Of a DNA stretch of 25,496 nucleotides, positions 14,032 to 21,470 are shown one piece after another. The stretch covers positions 1 through 25,496 of the forward strand of contig JADFLN010000011.1 in assembly GCA_022564385.1 (NCBI GenBank). Reading direction: 5' to 3'. Each line of letters begins with the position of its first letter. Position 1 is the first letter of the stretch. The notes beneath the pieces are model-generated. The model searched no databases. It had not been told where the DNA came from and worked only from the letters and a program-made list of their open reading frames with translations. This stretch comes from Nitrososphaerota archaeon (GTDB lineage: Archaea > Thermoproteota > Nitrososphaeria > Nitrososphaerales > Nitrosopumilaceae). The translations under genes and the position numbers were made by a program.

Positions 14032-16218
14032 ATGAGTCAAAATGCTCTTACACTCAAAGTCCTTGAAGCATATACAAGAGACGTTGGAAGAGGCGTAGCA
14101 AGAATTGATTATGATTCTATGGATACATTAAATGCCTCTACTGGAGATGTAATAGAAATTAAAGGTAAAAGAAGAACAGTTGCAAAATGTCTTCCATTAT
14201 ATCCATCTGATGAAGGAAAAGGAATTATCAGAATTGATGGACTTGGTAGAAATAATTCAGGAATTGCTATTGGAGATTCAATTTCAGTGAGGAAAATAAA
14301 GGCAGTAGCTGCAGAAAAAATAGTAGTTGCTCCATTAGAAGCAATTCCTCCAATTGATGAAAGATATCTTGCAGATGCTTTAGAAAGTGTTCCTTTGATT
14401 AAAGGAGATAATGTAATGGTTCCATATTTTGGTGGACGTTTAACTTTTCAAGTTGTAGGAGTAACACCAGCAGCTGATGCAGTTTTAGTTACTCAAAAAA
14501 CTATTTTCCACATTGCAGAAAAAGGAGAAACATTACGTGGAGTTCCACAAGTCTCATATGAAGACATTGGTGGTTTAACAGATGAAATTAAAAAAGTTAG
14601 AGAGATGATTGAGCTTCCATTAAGACACCCAGAGATTTTTGAAAAGTTAGGAATTGAAGCACCAAAAGGTGTTTTATTGTATGGTCCTCCGGGAACAGGT
14701 AAGACATTACTTGCAAAAGCAGTTGCAAATGAAAGTAATGCACACTTTATCAGTATTTCAGGTCCAGAAATTATGAGCAAGTTTTATGGAGAAAGTGAAG
14801 CAAGACTAAGAGAAATTTTCAAAGAAGCAAGAGAAAAATCTCCATCAATAATATTTATTGACGAAATTGATTCCATTGCACCAAAAAGAGAAGAAGTTAC
14901 AGGTGAGGTTGAAAGAAGGGTTGTGTCTCAAATGTTATCATTAATGGATGGATTAGAATCAAGAGGTAAAGTAATTGTAATTGCTGCGACGAATAGACCA
15001 AATGCAATTGATCCTGCACTTAGGAGACCAGGTAGATTTGATAGAGAAATCGAGATTAAAGTTCCAGACAAAAAAGGAAGAAAAGACATACTTTTGATTC
15101 ACAGTAGAAATATGCCATTAACAGATGATGTCAATATAGATAAACTTGCATCAGTAAGTCATGGATATGTTGGTGCAGACTTGGAATATCTCTGTAAAGA
15201 AGCTGCAATGAAGTGTTTGAGAAGACTACTTCCTGTTCTTGATTTACAAGAAGAAAAGCTTCCTCCAGAAACACTAGATAAACTAATTGTAAATAATGAT
15301 GACTTTACAAAAGCATTGATTGAAGTAGTGCCATCTGGAATGAGAGAAGTTTTCATTGAAAATCCTGATGTTAGTTGGGATGATATTGGAGGTTTAGATG
15401 AAGTCAAACGAGAGCTGCAAGAAGCTGTTGAATGGCCAATGAAATATCCGGCTCTTTATGATAAATTAGGACATAAAATGCCAAGAGGTATTTTACTTCA
15501 CGGTCCAAGTGGTACAGGAAAAACTTTACTTGCGAAAGCAGTTGCTACAGAAAGCGAAGCAAACTTTGTTTCAGTAAGAGGTCCTGAGCTTTTATCAAAA
15601 TGGGTTGGTGAATCTGAAAGAGGTATAAGGGAAATTTTCAAAAGAGCGCGTCAATCTGCACCATGTGTGATATTCTTTGATGAAATTGATTCAATAGCAC
15701 CAATCAGAGGATTAGCTGGAGACAGTGCAGTAAGTGAAAGAGTTGTTAGTCAATTACTTACAGAATTAGACGGAATGGAAAATATGCATGGTGTTGTAGT
15801 TTTAGCTGCTACAAACAGAGCAGATATGATTGATCCTGCATTGTTAAGACCAGGAAGATTTGATAAGATTATTCAGATTCCACTTCCAGACAAAGAAAGC
15901 AGAAGGAAAATCTTGAAAATTACCGCTAAAGAAATACCAACAGTTACTGATGAAGGTGCATCTCTACGTATTGATTATGATAAACTTGCTGAAATGACTG
16001 ATGGACTTAGTGGTGCAGACGTAGCAGCCATTGCAAATACTGCAGTTTCTTTGGTAATTCATGAATTCCTCGATAAGCATCCAGATGTCAAAGATGTTGA
16101 GAAACAGACTATTGATGCAGTAGTAACTATGGAGCACTTTGTAAAATCAGTAAAGAAGGTAAGAGAACAAAAAGAACTAAAGTTGGGTGAACCAATAGCA
16201 GCTTCCTATTACAGGTAG
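14032..16218 (+). CDS. cdc48: Cdc48/VAT-type AAA+ ATPase
   Basis: The 728-residue protein has the full Cdc48/VAT plan. The N-domain (double-psi barrel plus beta-clam) is at 1-165. D1 has Walker A GPPGTGKT at 218-225, Walker B IIFIDEID and the AATNRPNAIDPALRRPGRFDRE second region of homology. D2 has Walker A GPSGTGKT at 491-498, where the second Pro of the usual GPPGTGKT is Ser, plus VIFFDEID and AATNRADMIDPALLRPGRFDK. It is a hexameric, ATP-driven unfoldase. The last residues are SYYR, close to the hydrophobic-Tyr-any (HbYX) tail that docks 20S proteasomes in archaeal ATPases, so proteasome delivery is plausible. Its own promoter lies 26 bases upstream, and gatD follows after 32 bases with a separate promoter. 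Confidence 0.97.
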   Translation: MSQNALTLKVLEAYTRDVGRGVARIDYDSMDTLNASTGDVIEIKGKRRTVAKCLPLYPSDEGKGIIRIDGLGRNNSGIAIGDSISVRKIKAVAAEKIVVAPLEAIPPIDERYLADALESVPLIKGDNVMVPYFGGRLTFQVVGVTPAADAVLVTQKTIFHIAEKGETLRGVPQVSYEDIGGLTDEIKKVREMIELPLRHPEIFEKLGIEAPKGVLLYGPPGTGKTLLAKAVANESNAHFISISGPEIMSKFYGESEARLREIFKEAREKSPSIIFIDEIDSIAPKREEVTGEVERRVVSQMLSLMDGLESRGKVIVIAATNRPNAIDPALRRPGRFDREIEIKVPDKKGRKDILLIHSRNMPLTDDVNIDKLASVSHGYVGADLEYLCKEAAMKCLRRLLPVLDLQEEKLPPETLDKLIVNNDDFTKALIEVVPSGMREVFIENPDVSWDDIGGLDEVKRELQEAVEWPMKYPALYDKLGHKMPRGILLHGPSGTGKTLLAKAVATESEANFVSVRGPELLSKWVGESERGIREIFKRARQSAPCVIFFDEIDSIAPIRGLAGDSAVSERVVSQLLTELDGMENMHGVVVLAATNRADMIDPALLRPGRFDKIIQIPLPDKESRRKILKITAKEIPTVTDEGASLRIDYDKLAEMTDGLSGADVAAIANTAVSLVIHEFLDKHPDVKDVEKQTIDAVVTMEHFVKSVKKVREQKELKLGEPIAASYYR

Positions 16219-16230
16219 TTTTAATAAAAT
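16219..16230 (+). promoter_or_regulatory. TATA box for gatD
   Basis: TTTTAATAAAAT overlaps the end of the cdc48 stop region and is centred about 26 bases before ATG 16251. It predicts a separate leaderless gatDE transcript. Confidence 0.5.
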
Positions 16231-16250
16231 AACAAATCTAATCCTCGTAA

Positions 16251-17540
16251 ATGTCAGAACATAGAGGATATGAGGGAGGTTCATTAGAATTCCTAAAGGC
16301 AAATCAGGTTTCAGTTGGTGATTCTGTTAAGATATTGGCAGATATCACTTATTCAGGCATAATAATGCCAAGATATGAACACAGTGATGACAAACATATT
16401 GTGTTAAAATTAAAGAGTGGATACAATATTGGTTTAGAAATTGCAAAGATTGAAAAAATTGAAAAAAATCAATCTACAAAAAAAATTGTTGAGAAAGATG
16501 AAAAGATTGAAAAAGTAACAGGATTGCCAAAAATTTTATTATTATCAACTGGAGGAACAATTGCAAGTAAGATTGATTACAGAACGGGTGCAGTTACACC
16601 TGTATTAACTGCTGAAGAATTAAATTCATCAGTTCCAGAACTTGCTAAAATTGCCAACATAGATGCACATGTTCTATTTTCAGAATATTCTGAAAATATA
16701 ATGCCAGAACACTGGTTACAAATTGCTGAAAAGATAAATGAGTATTCTAAATCAGAGTATGAAGGAATAATTATTGCACATGGTACAGATACTATGCATT
16801 ATACATCATCCTTTCTTTCATTTGCACTTGCAGGATTTCCGATTCCAATTGTTTTAGTTGGATCACAAAGATCATCAGATCGTGCTTCATCAGATGCAGC
16901 ACTAAATTTGATTAGTGCAACAAAATTTATCATAGAAAGTAAGACTAAAGGTGTCTATATTGTCATGCACCAAGATGAAAATGATGAAACAGTTGCATGT
17001 CATTTAGGAACTAGGGTAAGAAAAAACCACACAAGTAAGAGAGGAGCATTCCAAACAATTGGAGATGTTCCAGCATTCATAATTACAGAAAATCAAATTC
17101 AAAAAAATATTACGGAAGATTTTTTTAAAGTAAATGAATTTCAACCAAAAATTTATCTTGATACAAAAGTTGCTCTAGTGAAATATCATCCAGGATATGA
17201 TCCAAATTTACTAGACAAGATTATTGAAATGGGATATAGAGGAATAATTTTTGAAGGAACTGGATTAGGTCATATTGGAAAGACAATGTATGAGAGTGTA
17301 AAAAGAGCAAATGAGAAAGGAATCTTTCTAGGTATGACTTCCCAATGTATTGATGGTAGAGTCGGAATGACAGTATATGAGAGTGGACGTGATTTACTTG
17401 ATTTAGGCATAATTCCCTTGGAAAACATGATTCCTGAAGTAGCATTAGTAAAGATGATGTGGGTAATGGGTAACTCGCAGAACAAAGAAGAGATTAAGAA
17501 AATTATGCTTAAAAATATTGCATCAGAGTTATCAAATTAA
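16251..17540 (+). CDS. gatD: Glutamyl-tRNA(Gln) amidotransferase subunit D
   Basis: The 429-residue GatD supplies ammonia from Gln or Asn to the archaeal GatDE amidotransferase, which turns Glu-tRNA(Gln) into Gln-tRNA(Gln). Residues about 15-70 form the N-terminal Tudor-like barrel (VSVGDSVKILADITYSGIIMPRY), followed by a Lys-rich linker. The L-asparaginase-like part begins near 92 with LLLSTGGTIASKIDY, carrying nucleophile-type Thr100 and Thr103. The second catalytic block IIAHGTDTMHYT holds Thr179 and Asp180, and VLVGSQRSSDRASSDAA follows. The N-terminal Tudor domain distinguishes it from a plain asparaginase. gatE starts 12 bases after its stop, so the pair is an operon. Confidence 0.96.
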   Translation: MSEHRGYEGGSLEFLKANQVSVGDSVKILADITYSGIIMPRYEHSDDKHIVLKLKSGYNIGLEIAKIEKIEKNQSTKKIVEKDEKIEKVTGLPKILLLSTGGTIASKIDYRTGAVTPVLTAEELNSSVPELAKIANIDAHVLFSEYSENIMPEHWLQIAEKINEYSKSEYEGIIIAHGTDTMHYTSSFLSFALAGFPIPIVLVGSQRSSDRASSDAALNLISATKFIIESKTKGVYIVMHQDENDETVACHLGTRVRKNHTSKRGAFQTIGDVPAFIITENQIQKNITEDFFKVNEFQPKIYLDTKVALVKYHPGYDPNLLDKIIEMGYRGIIFEGTGLGHIGKTMYESVKRANEKGIFLGMTSQCIDGRVGMTVYESGRDLLDLGIIPLENMIPEVALVKMMWVMGNSQNKEEIKKIMLKNIASELSN

Positions 17541-17552
17541 GAGTGTGGAATA

Positions 17553-19460
17553 ATGTCAGAATTTTCTATAAATGATGTAGGATTGAAAGTAGGACTTGAG
17601 ATTCACCAACAACTAGCAACTAACAGGAAATTATTTTGTAATTGTAAGCCAATTGAATCTGAGGAATACTATATTAAATTTCAAAGAAAACTACGTGCAG
17701 TAAAAAGTGAATTGGGAGAATATGATCCTGCAGCATTATTTGAAAAATCCAAATCTAAAACAATAATATATTATGCAAATCCAGATAGTAGTTGTTTAGT
17801 AGAACAAGATGAAGAGCCACCTCATAATTTAGATAAAGATGCAAAAGATCTTGTACTGGTAATAGCATCATCACTTGATTCAAAAATTTTTAGCGAAGTT
17901 TATCCAATGAGAAAAACTGTAATTGATGGTTCAAACACAACAGGATTTCAACGAACAATGTTATTTTCACAGGGTGGACAAATTGATGTTGATGGAGATA
18001 AGATTGGTGTTCAGTCAATTTGTCTTGAAGAGGATTCAGCAAAACTTCTTGGGGATAAAGGAAATATCAGGAAATATAGTTTAGATCGTCTTGGAATTCC
18101 ACTTATAGAGATTGCATTAGAACCTGTAGAGGTAGATTCTAAAAAGATAAAAAAAATTGCGTTGTCCTTAGGTAGACTGTTACGAAGTACTAAAAAAGTA
18201 ACTAGAGGGATTGGTTCAATCAGACAAGATGTGAATATTTCAGTAAAAGATGGAGGAGGAGTTGTTGAAGTAAAAGGGGTTCAGCAATTAGACCAATTAG
18301 AAAAAATAGTAGAATTTGAGGCCAAAAGACAACACGGATTAGTCAAAATTGCTGAAAAATTAAAGAATTTAGATTTCAAGGGAATTTCAAAAGATGTAGA
18401 TATTTTTGATATTACTAAAGATTGGAGTAGTTGCAAATCGGAGATTATACAAAAAGCACTAAAAGATAATTCAATTATCAAAGCAATAAAAATTGAAAAT
18501 TTTTCTGGAATGTTTGGATATTCACCATATGAAGGAATTCGATTAGGAAAAGAAATTGGACAATTAGTTAAATTTTATGGGATAGGAGGTATTTTTCATT
18601 CTGATGAACTGCCTAACTATGGGATTAATAATGAAGATATTTCAATTGTTAGAAAAATTTTAAAAAGTAAGAAAAATGATGCATTTCTGATAATTGCAGC
18701 TCCTTCTTCAAAAATTGATTTTGCGATTGATTCAATAATTAATAGACTAGTAGAAGCAAAAAAAGGAGTTCCTGCAGAAACTAGATTAGCTACACAAACA
18801 GGTGAAACAGTATTCTTGAGACCTCGTCCAGGTGCATCTAGAATGTACCCAGAAACAGATATCCCACCAATTTTAATCACAAAGGATGAACTTGAAAATG
18901 CAGAAAAAAATATTCCAAAATCATGGAATGAATCACTTTTAGAGTTACAAAAGAAACATGATTTGAATTCTCAGCTTTCAGAACAAATTTTTGATTCACG
19001 TTATGCTGAATTATTTGAAAAAATAGTGGAAAGAACTAAAGTCAATCCCACATTTGTTGCATCAATTCTATGTTCTTCAATTACTAAATTAGAGAGAAGT
19101 GGTCTAGATTCTAAATTATTAAAGAACGAAGAGATTATCAAGTCATTTCAATTATTAGATGCAGAAAAAATTGCCAAAGAATCAATTGAGATGATTTTTG
19201 AAAATATCATGGATGCAAAGTCACAAACTATCGAAGAAGCAATAAAAAATGTTTCAATTGAGACTGTAAATGAATCTGATTTGGAAAAAATTATAGAAGA
19301 AATAGTTGAAAAAAATCAAGAAATTGTAAAAAATCAGAAAGAGAGATCTGTTGGACCACTTATGGGAATTGCCATGAAGGAATTAAGAGGTAAAGCATCT
19401 GGTGAAATGATAAATAAACTTCTTTTAAAAAATATCAAGAAAAAATTAGCAAATATCTAA
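17553..19460 (+). CDS. gatE: Glutamyl-tRNA(Gln) amidotransferase subunit E
   Basis: The 635-residue GatE is the tRNA-binding kinase/amidotransferase partner of GatD. The N-terminal GatB-like cradle starts with VGLKVGLEIHQQL at about 8-20, with the zinc-type FCNC cysteines at about 27-30. The KTVIDGSNTTGFQRT block, SICLEEDSAKL and GIGSIRQDVNISV at about 220-232 mark the catalytic core. Residues about 270-420 form the AspRS-like GAD insertion found in GatE and absent from bacterial GatB. TRPRPGASRMYPETD-like residues (LRPRPGASRMYPETDIPP) return to the core. The C-terminal helical plus YqeY-like tail spans about 450-635 (RSVGPLMGIAMKELRGKASGEMINKLL). It forms an operon with gatD. Confidence 0.96.
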   Translation: MSEFSINDVGLKVGLEIHQQLATNRKLFCNCKPIESEEYYIKFQRKLRAVKSELGEYDPAALFEKSKSKTIIYYANPDSSCLVEQDEEPPHNLDKDAKDLVLVIASSLDSKIFSEVYPMRKTVIDGSNTTGFQRTMLFSQGGQIDVDGDKIGVQSICLEEDSAKLLGDKGNIRKYSLDRLGIPLIEIALEPVEVDSKKIKKIALSLGRLLRSTKKVTRGIGSIRQDVNISVKDGGGVVEVKGVQQLDQLEKIVEFEAKRQHGLVKIAEKLKNLDFKGISKDVDIFDITKDWSSCKSEIIQKALKDNSIIKAIKIENFSGMFGYSPYEGIRLGKEIGQLVKFYGIGGIFHSDELPNYGINNEDISIVRKILKSKKNDAFLIIAAPSSKIDFAIDSIINRLVEAKKGVPAETRLATQTGETVFLRPRPGASRMYPETDIPPILITKDELENAEKNIPKSWNESLLELQKKHDLNSQLSEQIFDSRYAELFEKIVERTKVNPTFVASILCSSITKLERSGLDSKLLKNEEIIKSFQLLDAEKIAKESIEMIFENIMDAKSQTIEEAIKNVSIETVNESDLEKIIEEIVEKNQEIVKNQKERSVGPLMGIAMKELRGKASGEMINKLLLKNIKKKLANI

Positions 19461-19470
19461 TTGAAGTTAA

Positions 19471-19555
19471 TGCGGGAAGTGGGATTTGAACCCACGAACT
19501 TCTAGAAGATAAGGATCTGAACCTTACGCCGTTGACCAAGCTGGGCGACTCCCGC
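19471..19555 (-). tRNA. tRNA-Leu (anticodon CAG)
   Basis: The minus strand folds as an 85-base type II tRNA. The acceptor stem pairs GCGGGAG (5') with TTCCCGC (3'), with two non-Watson-Crick-prone ends, and the discriminator base is A. The D arm contains CAGCTTGGTCAACG. The anticodon stem TAAGG/CCTTA encloses loop TTCAGAT, giving anticodon CAG. The long variable arm (TCTTCTAGAAG) is what leucine tRNAs carry, and the T arm GTGGGTTCAAATCCCAC is perfect. No CCA is encoded. It reads CUG codons. It sits tail-to-tail with gatE, and I see no intron. Confidence 0.96.
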
Positions 19556-19587
19556 ATTGTAAATTTTTAAAATCTAGAATAAGTTTC

Positions 19588-19597
19588 TTTATTATAC
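19588..19597 (+). promoter_or_regulatory. Possible TATA box for the small Cys-rich gene
   Basis: TTTATTATAC is centred about 40 bases before ATG 19633, so the mRNA would have a leader of roughly 15 bases. It is the only good box in the 77 bases between the tRNA and that gene. Confidence 0.3.
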
Positions 19598-19632
19598 ATG
19601 AAACAAATACTTCCAATTAATCAAGTGAGAGA

Positions 19633-19797
19633 ATGGAGTTTAGAGAAATATATTGTACAAATTGTAAAAAAGTGCTTGGGCGCTATAATATTAAATTCTA
19701 CGATCATAGTAAAATTGAAGAAGTATTAAAAACAACTCATATTATTCATGTAAGGAATGGACATCGAGTAAATATTAGAAAATTTGTAAAAGATTAA
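19633..19797 (+). CDS. 54-residue Cys/His protein
   Basis: ATG 19633 opens a 55-codon frame ending in TAA at 19795-19797. The product starts MEFREIYCTNCKKVLGRYN, with one CxxC pair at Cys8 and Cys11, then a helix (HSKIEEVLKTT), then HIIHVRNGHRVNIRKFV. The His residues (His37, His40, His45 region) could complete a zinc site with the CxxC, in a treble-clef or ribbon-like way. I do not recognise the family. The coding claim rests on the Cys/His pattern, the good codon use and the exact four-base stop overlap with the convergent HAD gene, an arrangement shared by two other gene pairs here. Function is unknown. Confidence 0.62.
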   Translation: MEFREIYCTNCKKVLGRYNIKFYDHSKIEEVLKTTHIIHVRNGHRVNIRKFVKD

Positions 19798-20333
19798 TTC
19801 AGTTTTATTATTTCTACTGCTTCGGAAAGGTTTGAAATTCTATGGATTCCATTTTCTGAAATATGTTTATTCCATGGTTGTGAATATAAAATGACTTTTT
19901 TGTTGTGCTGAAGAATTTTTAATGCGTTTAGAGGTGAATCATCAATAAATACATCATAATCTAAATCAGCCTTCATTAATCCATCAATTACTGAAACATA
20001 ATTATCATATGATATATTGTAATGATTAAGCCAATTTTTTACAAAAGAATCAGTAGAACGTTCTCTTGCAGTTACAATATCTACTTGACCTAGATTTGAT
20101 AGATCTTTTGTTACAGATGATAAATTTTCTTCAGTAGGAGGTATGGAATTCCAACTTTTCCAACAGGAACTTAATTCAGCATAAAAATCATAGCGATTTA
20201 TTTGAAATTTATTCCAAAAATCCCAACTAGTGATATCATGTTTTGAGATTTTTGGTCTAATTGTATTGCTATAATTTAACCAAGATTTTATTACATCAGC
20301 AAGTACACCATCAACATCTAATGCAATTTTCAT
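19794..20333 (-). CDS. HAD-superfamily 5'(3')-deoxyribonucleotidase-like protein
   Basis: From ATG 20333 the product has 179 residues. It begins MKIALDVDGVLAD, the HAD motif I with nucleophile-type Asp6 and Asp8. Motif II-like VDIVTARERS is in the middle (about 87-96), followed by a KNWLNHYNISYDN helix, and motif IV is DVFIDDSPLNAL with paired Asp at about 130-135. The small cap between motifs I and II (WDFWNKFQI, CWKSWNSIPP) resembles the 5'(3')-deoxyribonucleotidase group. It probably dephosphorylates a nucleotide or similar small substrate. A TTG at 20342 would overlap the dnaJ stop by four bases and is an alternative start. Either way it is coupled to dnaJ. The stop overlaps the small Cys/His gene by four bases. 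Confidence 0.85.
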   Translation of the reverse strand: MKIALDVDGVLADVIKSWLNYSNTIRPKISKHDITSWDFWNKFQINRYDFYAELSSCWKSWNSIPPTEENLSSVTKDLSNLGQVDIVTARERSTDSFVKNWLNHYNISYDNYVSVIDGLMKADLDYDVFIDDSPLNALKILQHNKKVILYSQPWNKHISENGIHRISNLSEAVEIIKLN

Positions 20334-20338
20334 TTTTT

Positions 20339-21421
20339 TCAATCAATCACTAGTTTTTTGAAATCATCTAGAAGATTTTTTTGATGTTTATTGAGTTTTT
20401 TTGGAATATTTACTACAATTCGAACGAATTGATCTCCTTTGCCTCTAGAATTGATATGTGAAACTCCTTTTCCTTTTAATTTGATAATTGTATTTGGTTG
20501 ACAACCAGAATCAATTTTAATTTTTTCTGAACCCTCTAAAGTTGGAACAGCAATCTTACAACCTAACGCAGCATCAACCATTGAAATATTTTGATCATAA
20601 AAAATATCTTTCCCGTCTCTATTAAATTGGTGATGAGGTTGTACTCTAATTCTAACAATCAGATCACCATTAATGCCACCAGGAATCTCATTTCCTTCTT
20701 TTGGAACAGTATAATCACCTGAATCAATGCCAGGTGGAATTTCAAAAGTAACTGTTTTAATTCCTTTTTTCTTTCCTTGTCCTCTACACTCATCACATGG
20801 AGTTTCAATTATGGAACCTTGACCTTCACAAGTAGAACATGGTGCAGTTGTTACAAATGAAGCAAATCCCATATTACGTCTATGTTGTACTTGTCCTTGA
20901 CCATTACATGTAGCACATGTTTTCTTGTTAGTACCAGGTCTACAACCAGATCCATAACAAATATCACATTTAATCTGTTTTCGCAAATCAATTTCTATTT
21001 TTTTCCCATGAAGAACATCCTCTAATGTTATCGAAGTTTCATATAGAATATCAGAACCACGTTGTTGACTAAAACCAACTCCTCCTCCACGACCAAAGAC
21101 TGATTCAAAAATGGATTCAAATCCACTTCTACTACCAAAAATATCACTGAAATCTCCTCGTGCTCCTTGAAATATATCATCACTAGTGTATCTACCATCA
21201 ACACCTGCGTGACCATATTGATCATAGACTTGTTTTTTTTTAGGATCTGAAAGAACAGCATATGCCTCAGAAATTTCTTTGAAATGTTCTGGAGCATCTG
21301 AAGATGTATTACGATCGGGATGAAATTTTAATGCTAATTTTCTATATTGGTTTTTTACTTCACCTGTAGAAGATGTCTTAGATACACCTAAAACCTCATA
21401 ATAATCACGTTTTGCAGACAT
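20339..21421 (-). CDS. dnaJ: Chaperone DnaJ (Hsp40)
   Basis: The 360-residue type I DnaJ has a J domain at 5-70 with the HPD signature at 34-36, which triggers DnaK ATP hydrolysis. A Gly/Phe-rich stretch follows at about 75-120 (FSDIFGSRSGFESIFESVFGRGGG). The zinc region contains four CxxCxGxG-type repeats (CDICYGSG, CATCNGQG, CSTCEGQG, CDECRGQG). C-terminal substrate-binding domains follow (TVTFEIPPGIDSGDYTVPKEGNEI). All parts of a bacterial-type DnaJ are present. It lies 49 bases after dnaK and carries its own TATA-like box. A HAD-type gene follows immediately. Confidence 0.97.
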   Translation of the reverse strand: MSAKRDYYEVLGVSKTSSTGEVKNQYRKLALKFHPDRNTSSDAPEHFKEISEAYAVLSDPKKKQVYDQYGHAGVDGRYTSDDIFQGARGDFSDIFGSRSGFESIFESVFGRGGGVGFSQQRGSDILYETSITLEDVLHGKKIEIDLRKQIKCDICYGSGCRPGTNKKTCATCNGQGQVQHRRNMGFASFVTTAPCSTCEGQGSIIETPCDECRGQGKKKGIKTVTFEIPPGIDSGDYTVPKEGNEIPGGINGDLIVRIRVQPHHQFNRDGKDIFYDQNISMVDAALGCKIAVPTLEGSEKIKIDSGCQPNTIIKLKGKGVSHINSRGKGDQFVRIVVNIPKKLNKHQKNLLDDFKKLVID

Positions 21422-21447
21422 GAATCATTCCTTTATCACAATTACCG

Positions 21448-21453
21448 TATAAA
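21448..21453 (-). promoter_or_regulatory. Internal promoter before dnaJ
   Basis: On the minus strand TTTATA is centred about 30 bases upstream of the dnaJ ATG at 21421, within the 49-base dnaK-dnaJ gap. It could let dnaJ be made apart from grpE-dnaK. A purine-rich AAAGGA lies between it and the ATG. Confidence 0.35.
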
Positions 21454-21470
21454 TGATTGAATTTGAAAAA

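Noticed and set aside
19598..19729. Overlapping 43-residue frame starting MKQILPIN
   Set aside because: It overlaps the Cys/His-rich frame at 19633 in another phase and shows no domain pattern.
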